Origin: Mesostigma viride
Lineage: Eukaryota > Streptophyta > Mesostigmatophyceae > Mesostigmatales > Mesostigmataceae
NCBI GenBank assembly: GCA_009746045.1
Contig: RPFO01000022.1
Span: 4,320,202-4,384,201 of the forward strand
Reading direction: 5' to 3'
DNA length: 64,000 bases
The notes below the pieces were generated by a model, which was given only the letters and a program-made list of their open reading frames with translations, was not told the DNA's origin and did not search any database. The position numbers were made by a program, and so were the translations under genes. Positions 43,907-53,327 of this stretch are shown piece after piece; positions within the stretch are counted from its first letter, which is position 1, and each line of letters begins with the position of its first letter.

Positions 43907-45374
43907 TCAACTGAAACTATGCAGAATGTGTGTGATGCGGCCATACCTAACCCCCTCTTTACCATAAACCATTACTCCAGAGTTGCGATGGTGAACAGTT
44001 TGTCCAAGGTCGGCGACTGCAGTTCGGTAATTGCTGCCATTGATGTGGATTGAGTCATGCTCGTCACAAGCAGGCTCCATGCCACACACCGCCGCCGTAA
44101 TCATCGTGGGGAGGCGTGGCTCCTGGTTTTGCGTGATCCACTGCTTAAGCCACACCAGGTTGCCAACGTGAACGAGCCGACGCCTGCAAGTGACAGCATA
44201 GGCGAATAACGTACATCACATTGCAAAATCAATTAAACATAGTTGTCCCACTTCATACAATTATCAACATAGTGAAAAAAACATCTTCATCATTGCATGC
44301 ACCACAAGATATTGCGTGTAGACAAGGACACAAGAATGTCACTGTGAAATCTAGAAAATCAACCACATTAAGCACGAGTAAGCAAATCAGAAGAATGCAG
44401 GAAACATATGATAATCCTATGTACATGCGTTGCAAGATTACACCCTCTCGGCTGAACTGAATTAAAATTACCAATGCGGAGGGTGTACAACTGTAGCATC
44501 GGTTTCTACAAGAAACTCACCAGAATTCAATTCCATATCCGGGCTCGTATGTTGCATGCTAAAGTGCAAAGTCAAGCATCAGTTGTAAGGCCTCAAGCTG
44601 CTCGACCTCAGAGAGAGTATATGCTTGTTGACGAAAGCGCTTGCTCGGCAGAATACACTTGGACGGATCAGTTTCCAGAATGTCCCACACAGACGGGAAG
44701 CCTTGACCCTGAAAAAAAAAACACATGAACCAAATAGACAAAAAAGAACGTAAGTACATGCTTTGCATACACTTAACCCGCTAGAAACACTTGCTGAAAC
44801 ATGGGAAATGTGCATGCAGCCAAGCAAACACGAAGTTTGTTTTAAAAACTTACCCACACAGTCATGCGCGTGAAGTAGCTCAGGATGTTCAATGCCTCGA
44901 AGTCCATGAAGAAGTTCCCCATGGAGCATTCCACGTTCTTGTTTGACAACGGGCCAGAAGTAATCACCGCCATTTGGCGCTCACCCCAAGTCATGCTCCG
45001 GCCATCAAGAAGGCCAATATACCGGATCTGTTCCGCCAAGTGAGATGCAGCATGGACTGATCTTGACATTTCTGACGCTGGCATAACACACTCTAATGCT
45101 ACCACCGCACGCACCATCATTTCGCCCACTTCGACTAACTGCGATTGAGTGAGGCACCTTGCTGAAAATACACAATTAAAGGCCACAGACAGCTGGACAA
45201 ATGCCGCGCGGGCATCCGGATGCAAACGATTGCGCAACACGACCGGCAACAACAAGCACATGTACTTGTTTTTGTCACTTGTTTTCATCGTCTCATCACT
45301 TTTCCCGTCAGCGGCTAGTCCGTGGTATCGCCCAGGCACATAGTCCGGGAGGCGCTCGAACGCCTTTTCCACCT
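43907..45374 (-). CDS. CACTA I Tnp2-type transposase, C-terminal exons (DUF4218 and following domain)
   Basis: Three minus-strand exons with clean signals. Exon 44854-45374 (acceptor TTGAATGCAG, donor GTAAGT) has the DUF4218-like pattern: KNKYMCLLLPVVLRNRL, then ASHLAEQIRYIGLLDGRSMT. Exon 44521-44708 (acceptor TTTTCAG, donor GTGAGT) reads GQGFPSVWDILETDPSKC and contains one in-frame TAG (44559-44561). Exon 43907-44183 reads WLKQWITQNQEPRLPTM, INGSNYRTAV, NSGVMVYGKEG, like the DUF4216 part of plant Tnp2 proteins. Splice phases agree across both introns (phase 0, then 2). The catalytic N-terminal half is missing in this window. The TAG and a stop soon after the conserved part suggest decay, unless TAG is read as an amino acid. 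Confidence 0.7.
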
Positions 45375-45665
45375 CTGCATTCAACAGAAACATGGTATGA
45401 TACACAGATGTAAACGATCACATTGACAATTTGATAAGAAAATTATGTCAGAGGCGAATTCTCAGAGTGGCCAAACACTGTCAGCCCAAATGCTCCGGCA
45501 AATCCTGACACTAACCCCATAAATAGTTATTGAAAAAATGAAAGGAAGTCTTACAAGCAACATGTTTACCCTAACAAGGGCACTTGGTTTGATGTGGTAC
45601 ACAGAAATCTCTAATGACAGTGGACTACGTCATGGGATCTATGGACCAACACAGCAATTAAGCAA

Positions 45666-46040
45666 CACTAGGAAGTCGGCGGAAATTCTCACTGAGATTT
45701 CTTGAGATTTTTCTGAGTTTTTTTGAGATTTACCTACAAAAATCTTGAGAAATCCTGAGATGTCTTGAGAATGTCTTGAGAATGTCTTGAGAATGTCTTG
45801 AGATGGATCTTGAGTTTTCCTGAGATTGCCCTGATATTTCCCTGATATGTCGTCTTGAGAAAATCTGGTAAGTGCGCAGGTCTCGGGTCCTGAGATTTCT
45901 GGTGAAAAAAATCTCAAGATTTTCAACTGAAAAACTCAGGTCCTAAGATTTTGACTTTGTAGTGAAAATCTCAGGACAATCTCAGGACAATCTCAGGAAA
46001 ATCTCAGGACAAAAAAACGAGTAGAATCTCAAGAAAATCA
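45666..46040. repeat. CACTA II terminus and subterminal repeats
   Basis: CACTAGGAAGTCGG followed by TTGAGAATGTC triplicates and many CTGAGATTT / AATCTCAGGA motifs, the same motif class as at 41949-42300 but in a different order. Confidence 0.8.
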
Positions 46041-48337
46041 AGAACATGCACAGGCGAATTCTCCAGCCATTCAGGGACAAAAAAATGGTGTTATCAGGGA
46101 CCGTCAGAAATACAACAATGCAAGATGATTACAACAGGGGCATGACTCACAATCAGTGCATTTATTACATGGATAAATATCATGTTACAGCTTGCATACA
46201 TCATCCACAGCAAACATGCTGTCAACTGACAGTCGTAGTCATGTCTTGCTGAAAGGGCAAAACTGATTCATTCTTGGAATCAGGGAAGTTTGTGTACATC
46301 TTCACACAATTCTTCACGAGAAGAGTTCTCATGCCTCTCCCATACTGTTCAGAGTCCGCATGTTTCGTTCTACGTCTTCCTGCACGTAGTCCTGAGCACA
46401 ATTAAGAAGGACAAAGCAGCAAGGCAGGGCCAGAATCAGAAAGGCTGCAGGATGTGCAAATGTACACCAAGTCCAAAATGACGAGACAGTAAAAAATCGC
46501 GCTCGTACACTGTCCAAAAACCAAATGTCCTCATTTGAGGACATAGTCCTCGTTTGAGACGGGGGGGTCAGGGGGGCGGTTTTGGCGCCAAAGTTGGTCC
46601 TGAGGATCCCTGGTGGGTTTTGGCGCGAAACTGGGATAGGTACTGAGCGCGCCAAGCCCCCGGGGTCGACAGGGGCCGACCGTACCTGGAAAATATGAGG
46701 CGAGGAAAAGTACCTACTACAGCAAGAACGTTGCAATGTAATCGAGTATTTTGTCGAGTGACGGCTACATATGGGGTCGTTCCAGTTCTGAGGCTTGCCT
46801 GAACGTTATAGGCCATTATTTTGCCCCGAATGAAGACAGAACTTTAGATCATCATCTAGTCATTTCGAAGATGCTGCTTTTGACGTGCAGTTGCTTTGTA
46901 TATGTCGAAAATATTGTTCATGAACGGATTTTGGCATCGTTGAAGAAAATCTGGAAGCTACGTAGATGGCATGATAGGTCAGTATGCAGTTCGGTTTTAC
47001 AGTTTCTTTTTCCGCCCAGTAGCTGCGGATATCGCGAGTATGGGTTATGGTACGCTTCTGGGTTAATGGGCGACCCGGGCAACAGAGGGACCTGGGCAGT
47101 TAGATGGGTCAAAGAGTCTCCATTTTTTCGTCGTGATATCGCAGTCACGCCTGGCGAAAACCACGGCGAGCGCGAGCCATATTTTACTTTTGCCGCAAGG
47201 CTGGGTGCTTCCCGGGCGTCACCGTCCTTTAATATATATTTCTTGAGCTGTCCCGCGCAGCTGGCGGCCTGGGCGCACGTCAAGAACAAGGTTCCGGATG
47301 TCATCCGCAACCGCATCGTTCTAAACAAGCGTGTCAAGAGTATCGTAGCTTATAACTCCCGCAGACTTAATGATTCCGGTTCTTTTCAATGCCCAACGTC
47401 GTGGTTGTGATTACGCCTATGTCCGGGGAACTTAAAGGAAGTTTGCTGGGTAATGCTTTCTTTTCCCGTGGTGTCACTGAAAAGGTAAACGGCCTTGCGT
47501 CGTCAAAACAGCAGCAAGTAGAAGTCACTGTGCTTAGTTGCAATGTGGTAGTTTGATACATATACTGCCTTGTTGCTGAAAACTTTTTCAAGGCTTGCTG
47601 GGATGTTGCCCATATGTTTCTAACGCTTAACCTCATGTCCAAGTGAGCTAGACTGGCTTGGAAACTTGAGCTTGTCATGATTACATTGTGCTTGTATTGC
47701 TATTTGTGCCTCTTTGCAGTATCTGCTTCATATATAATTGAAGGCTTCAGCATCATTGTCGAGCACCGTGGTGGCAGCCAAGCCTCCAATAACGATCATG
47801 GACCTAACCTTGGCAAGTATTTGCTTCTTATTTCATTCTTTGGACTGGGCTAGCTTTGAGCTAGCTTTACACCTGCTATTTGGCCAGCACCATGGTCCCT
47901 GGCTGCCAGTTACATTTTGTGCCCCCCCCCGGCAGGCTGCAAGGTCTAGGATAGCGAGGGTGTAACGTAGACATGTTGTGGGCACCTTGGGTGCATTTTC
48001 AGGACCAGCCATGACCTGGCCCTGCCTTCTTTCTGGGCATATTGTTGACTTGAGTGCTTGTTGGTCACTCGCGTAGCGACCCCCCTGCATTCATAAATCG
48101 TAAACCATTATACAATGAGCATATTTCATGGATGCATTGCTACTCTTGAACATATCATAAATGAACATGGTTCCATGCCGTACCCATGGATATGTTGAAA
48201 TATGTGAGTTATTACAAATGGTATCCATGCTTAAAAATGTCATATGAGGACATTTTCTTGGTGATTAGACAACACGAGACAAATGCTTTGTAGTGCAAAA
48301 AAATGGAATCCTGTGCACCCTGATCGTGAAAACTTAC
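46041..48337. other. CACTA II interior without a confident gene
   Basis: A 219-codon plus-strand frame lies at 46751-47410; it has Trp/Tyr-rich stretches such as SCGYREYGLWYASGLM and RRDIAVTPGENHGEREPYFT. I recognise no family and see no splice support. The minus-strand gene to the right may have further exons here, because its last exon seen ends at a good donor (48332-48337). Otherwise nothing identified. Confidence 0.35.
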
Positions 48338-51300
48338 AGCTATTCCAAAACTGGCTGGACTCGGTTTGATGCCATGCCTTCTGCCTTCTGGCCATTCAGG
48401 AGCTCGCAGTGTTTTGCTTGTGCCGCGCTGTCCGGGGTATTTTCCTGCACGCAAACAGCAGAAAGTTTGGACCATTGGGTTGCGCAAGTAGTCAGAAAAA
48501 GAATACACAACAAAACCGCAATGCAAACTAATTTATGGTAGGGCTTGTTTATACATAACAAATGTAGACAGTAAACAACATAGATTAACTCAGAGGCATC
48601 CACAATTATAAAGATGGTAACATTTCCGTCCATATCAGAGGAGCTGCGGAACTTACACATGGGATTGGTAGGCTTGAGCAGGATTCTGTCGGTGCAGATC
48701 TCTCCGCTTGTTTGTTGATTATGGCGTTCTTCTCAGCGAGCTCCTCTTGCATTTTTTTCAACTGCAGCATCATGTTGGCAAGCACGGATTCCACCGATGA
48801 CTCTGGTCCTCCCGTGGAGGGTGGCAGTGGGGCCAGAGGGGCTGGCACGGCCGTGGAGGGTGGCAGTGGGGCCAGAGGGGCTGGCACGGCCGTGGAGGGT
48901 GGCAGTGGGGCCAGAGGGGCTGGCACGGCCGTGGAGGGTGGCAGTGGGGCCAGAGGGGCTGGCACGGCCGTGGAGGGTGGCAGTGGGGCCAGAGGGGCTG
49001 GCACAGCCGTGGAGGGTGGCAGTGGGGCAAGAGGGGCTGGCACGGCCGTGGAGGGTGGCAGTGGGGCCAGAGGGGCTGGCGCGGCCGGGGAGGGTGGCAG
49101 TGGGGCCAGAGGGGCTGGCACGGCCGGGGAGGGTAGCAGTGGGGCTGGCACATCCGGGGGGGAAGGCACTTGACTCGTGTTCGTTTCTTCTGCCTTTCCA
49201 GGCAGGTCGTTCACCGTAACATTGCCCAACATCACCCATGAGAGCTCGCCAGACCCCTCCTCACCATAGTGCAATTTCCTCAGATCAAAGCAATACCTTG
49301 ATTCTGGCTCATCCCCGTTAGGAAACGCAAGCGTCCACGGAGTTGTACAAGCTAACGCTTATACTTTTTATGCGGAAACCTTTTTGCTAAGGTTAACGCA
49401 TATTCTTACATCCTGCGCAGGATGTAAGAATATGCGTTAACCTTAGCAAAAAGGTTTCCGCATAAAAAGTATAAGCGTTAGCTTGTACAACTTAAAACCT
49501 TTGCGCGTTGGGGCGGAATATTAAGCGGCTCCCTAACTAGGGTTTACTTCCGCATCGAATTACTAATTCGATATCGAATTACTGATTCGATATTAATCCC
49601 GGGAAGGTCCGATATCTACCTCGCTAGGCGATTAATTAGGTCCGACCGGTGCCCCGGCGGATCCTCCCAAATAATCCCTACTCGGCACTGTCCCCAGGAG
49701 GTTTCGAACCCATGACTTCCGCGCCGCGCCGGTTCTAAGTTGTACAAGCTAACGCTTATACTTTTTATGCGGAAACCTTTTTGCTAAGGTTAACGCATAT
49801 TCTTACATCCTGCGCAGGATGTAAGAATATGCGTTAACCTTAGCAAAAAGGTTTCCGCATAAAAAGTATAAGCGTTAGCTTGTACAACTTAGAACCGGCG
49901 CGGCGCGGAAGTCATGGGTTCGAAACCTCCTGGGGACAGTGCCGAGTAGGGATTATTTGGGAGGATCCGCCGGGGCACCGGTCGGACCTAATTAATCGCC
50001 TAGCGAGGTAGATATCGGACCTTCCCGGGATTAATATCGAATCAGCAATTCGATATCGAATTAGTAATTCGATGCGGAAGTAAACCCTAGTTAGGGAGCC
50101 GCTTAATATTCCGCCCCAACGCGCAAAGGTTTTAAGTTGTACAAGCTAACGCTTATACTTTTTATGCGGAAACCTTTTTGCTAAGGTTAACGCATATTCT
50201 TACATCCTGCGCAGGATGTAAGAATATGCGTTAACCTTAGCAAAAAGGTTTCCGCATAAAAAGTATAAGCGTTAGCTTGTACAACTCACGGGGACTTGTT
50301 CCGTGGCTTGACCATAGCAATGCGGCCTACATCCCACACCATGCAACTCATCCCCCAATCTCAGCAGCTTGCGCGCCTTCAGCAACCATTTTTGAGCTAT
50401 GATGGTGCCAACCGGTACGGTGGTCGTTGTCACCTCGATCTGTTCGAAGAGGCAACACGGTGGCCTGAGGGAGCACCTGCTTGATGTAGTGCATCAACCC
50501 CAGATCTGAAGGTGGTGGGCACTGAGCACGTGTCTTAGGTGCTGTTGGCGCCTGTGGAAGGATGGCAATGTTCTCTTCTAGAGGCTGCGGCGATGGCAGG
50601 ACTGGATCCTTTGTTGCAGATGGGGACTTGGTCTCTGTTGATCCGCGCCGGGCCTTGGAAACTTTCGCTGGTGTCATGCCCTTCCTCTTTGAAGTAGCCT
50701 GCGAAGGCACTGCACACATCAATTGCAAAAGAGAGACTTTGTTGGGATCATATAAACAAACAGGGAATGCATTTACAAATGGGAAACGGGGAAGCTGCTC
50801 GTGAATGGGGGTTATGTATGCTATGGTGGCAAACGAACATAGCAAGGTCTTAATAAGGTTGAGCGAAAAGAAGATTAGAGTGCATCGTCAGTGCAGAAAC
50901 TGAGATACTTGCTAAGTAAAATACATGTATGCCAATGCAAAAAGAGACAAGAATAAAACAACCCGGATTGGAGGTGATCTGATATTACTTACAGGGAATG
51001 GCCTGCTGCACGGGCGAAGTAGAGCTGACCACCGGAAACAGCGTCACAGGTCCATCACGAGCAGCCACCGGAGTGGGCGCACAACCGGCCACCAGCATGG
51101 ATTCCAGGGCTGGGCCAGGCTTTGACCGGGCTTCTGATGCATCCACCCGGCAGGGCTGGGGCAGGGCCTTTGAATCGATACATGGAGACTCACATGCGAG
51201 CAGAAGCGATAAATTCTTCGAATAGTGGGGCTTCACATGTAGACCTGGTTCAGGTGCCAGGATGGGCACCAGAGGAACCTGTTCAGGCGCCAGCACCGGT

Positions 51301-52545
51301 GTCAATATCCCAGCCAGGTCCACGGCTGGATGAAAAAGGAAAGACACATGCAATTAAAGAAGTCAAAAGTCAGCTTGAATGAAACACAAAGAAAACCAAT
51401 ATACACAAAAAAAACGTGTAGGACTTCATAAAGATAATAATGCACAAAGTTGAAGGGTAAATACAGGCAAATTGATACCTTGTAAGTTTCCATGAAGCAA
51501 CAGTAAGGCCTGTATACCAAAGGGGGAAAAAAGGGAACTTGCGTGCTAGCACGGGGGCAGATGGACAGCCTGGCAGTGGTGGTGGTGGCATGGCCACGAC
51601 AGTGGGTGCCGGCACGGCGCTCATCTGCTTGTCAAACTGCGCATTGATTGCGTCGATTTGGGCCTGCATTTGGGCCTGCAAAGCAGCAATGCGGGCGGCC
51701 CTTTCAGCCTCGAGGCTTGCAGGCAGCTGCATGGTCCCAACGGCGGTGACTTCAGCAGGGTTGGCTTTTGACGACAACTTGGCTTTTGCAGTTTTCCTTG
51801 CTTTTTGGACGCCCGGCTGTGGTGTTCACCATGAAGAACAAAGCACAACATCCGAAGGAACATAATAATGCACTCGATCAGAAAACTATCGATGGCCATA
51901 CGGCGAGTAGAAAGTACGGTTGCACTACAAGATTGCTGACTGCATTCGTCATAGACAACGGATGCATACCAAGACACAGCAGTTCATGAGTTTTCTTTGT
52001 TTAATTACCTGTTTGGGCTAGTTGGTTACGCAGGCAAGCGGGGCACGTTGCTGTTCAGCCTTAGCCACTCTGTTGACAGCTCTCTTTGCCGCTAGCTGCG
52101 CCTCGTGCTTTCGGATGTATAGACACCTCGCTAGCTCCCTTTCAACTATCGCTTCAGGCGGTTCCAATGCAGGAGGATCGGGGAGAGATGGCTTCACTGC
52201 GGGTGTCGCCGCTGTCGGTCCGTTCAGGACTTCATTCTGTTTCCTGCTGCTCTCCGCCGCAACGGCTGCAGAGTAATAGGCCTTTGCATCATTTAACTCC
52301 TCCTGGGCCAGTAGAGGTAAGAATTCAGAACAAATCGCCTTGATCCGAACACAAACCTCCCTCAGCAGTTCTTGATCTTGGTCCCTCTTTGCTACACCCT
52401 CCAGCAACCACTCCTTCGATTGCGCCGCAGTGACTTCCCGCAGAGTCCGCAGCCGACTATCGGCTTGCACATGCTTCAATGGGTGTACTTCTATGGCCTT
52501 GGCGGCACGAAATTTGGCCCACTTTACTGGATCGGCGGCCACCAT
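48338..52545 (-). CDS. CACTA II second gene: proline-rich, coiled-coil protein, function unknown
   Basis: Multi-exon minus-strand gene starting at the ATG at 52545. Exon 1, 52009-52545: charged helices and a donor GTAATT; in-frame TAG at 52018-52020, with phase 0 kept into exon 2 (right edge 51816), which has a heptad-like coiled coil AARIAALQAQMQAQIDAINA. Exon 3, 50993-51325, donor GTAAGT. Exon 4 from 50709 is split by the 946-bp palindrome and has a probable frame change before it; after it reads SPWTLAFPNGDEPESRYCFD. Then a PAPLAPLPPSTAV array and a short coiled coil KKMQEELAEKNAI; donor at 48656. Last exon seen is 48338-48444, with TAG at 48340-48342 next to a GTAAGT donor. It may be the TNPA-like partner of Tnp2; that is inference from position. 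Confidence 0.55.
48814..49150 (-). repeat. Coding minisatellite, 39-bp unit, 8-9 copies
   Basis: Unit GGTGGCAGTGGGGCCAGAGG then GGCTGGCACGGCCGTGGAG, nearly perfect. On the minus strand each unit encodes 13 residues, PAPLAPLPPSTAV, giving a proline-rich linker in the CACTA II second gene. The unit is a multiple of three, so copy changes keep the frame. Confidence 0.9.
49341..50286. mobile_element. 946-bp near-perfect palindrome with 5-bp target duplication (TRIM-like, palindromic LTRs?)
   Basis: Three copies of a 152-bp perfect palindrome (49341-49492, 49738-49889, 50135-50286) are separated by a 245-bp segment (49493-49737) and its reverse complement (49890-50134; about one mismatch). The whole is symmetrical about 49813/49814. 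It is flanked by CACGG at 49336-49340 and 50287-50291. Each 152-bp block starts AGTTG and ends CAACT, the same ends as the copia LTRs here, which also make 5-bp duplications. One reading is a tiny LTR element whose LTR is itself palindromic, present as a shared-LTR double with one interior flipped. No coding. Inserted in an exon of the CACTA II second gene. Confidence 0.85.
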
Positions 52546-53327
52546 TCTTCCCCACTAACCAAACCACCCCCTGCCGACATTAACGCGTTTGTGTGCTCCA
52601 TCCTTGGCGCCGTTGTCATTTCTTAATGACAAGGCGCAAGTTTTGAATTCGCACAACGGCACTGTGCTAATTGCGGATGTCAATTTTGCGCGGCAAAAAG
52701 GAACTCCGTCCGATCTTGGCCCATCTACCGTCAATCATCTCTCCCGGCGGAAGTCGACAGGATCTTACTTTAGGAGCGAATCCTGCTGATCTGAACGCCA
52801 TGGCGCAAAGTATCGGATTCGGGGAAATCGGTATATTTAGTATCCAAATATAAACCAGAGAGGTGAAATAAGAAATAAGTATCACCGAATCCTGAATGAA
52901 GGTGGTCACACACTGGTGTGAGGGTGACAGGCTAAGGGGCTAATAAGGCGCAAAGTATCGGATTCGGGCCTCTCACTGCCATGGTTAACGGTGCAAAGGT
53001 GACATCATGTTCGAGTAGGATTGAATCCGCATCAAGAAGCTGCGCTTACATAGATTACCCAAATTGGACGGTTAACATAACTGACGCATGCGTAGCCGCG
53101 GGAATGGCCCACGCGGTCCGTTGGCTAGCTCGACAGTCAGACGCGGTCGGTGCCCCTTCGTTCCTTTGCGTTTTAGGCATGCAAGGACACAGCCGGGGGC
53201 CACGAAAACACCTCGTTGCTGCCGCCATGGTAGCCATGGCGGCAGCAACGGGGAGGGCCCGCGGCAAGGCGGCCGCGGGCCGTCCCCGTTGCTGCCGCCA
53301 TCATTGGTTGTTTAGCGATTTTCAACC
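52546..53327. promoter_or_regulatory. Divergent promoter region of CACTA II with nested hairpins
   Basis: 782 bp between the ATGs of the two divergent genes. GTTGCTGCCGCCAT occurs three times (from 53215, inverted at about 53235, and from 53288). The middle and right copies are the outer arms of a nested hairpin, 53235-53301, whose inner arms are GGCCCGCGGC/GCCGCGGGCC; it ends 27 bp before the Tnp2 start. A 21-bp direct repeat beginning GCGCAAAGTATCGGATTCGG is at about 52804 and 52949. These may be sites for a CACTA DNA-binding protein; no direct proof. Confidence 0.5.

Larger units (their letters stand above)
41949..45665 (-). mobile_element. CACTA (En/Spm) DNA transposon I, left end and C-terminal part of its transposase gene
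   Basis: Begins with CACTAGGAAGTCGG at 41949, followed by about 350 bp of dense subterminal repeats (TCCTGAGATTT / AAATCTCAGGA, both orientations). Inside are the minus-strand Tnp2 exons 43907-45374 and a basic repeat protein (42543-43205). The interior stops at 45665, where an identical CACTA terminus starts, so the N-terminal part of this Tnp2 is not in view. No right-hand terminus was seen. 43206-43906 has no recognised gene. 45375-45665 is probably intron. Confidence 0.75.

Noticed and set aside
49700-49930. tRNA or tRNA-derived SINE in the palindrome
   Set aside because: GGGTTCGAAACC looks like a B box, but no A box at the right distance and no cloverleaf could be found.
49341-50286. 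Palindrome as an assembly fold-back artefact
   Set aside because: A perfect 5-bp duplication on the two sides, unique flanks, and AGTTG/CAACT termini are not expected from a folded read; long reads would still be worth having.
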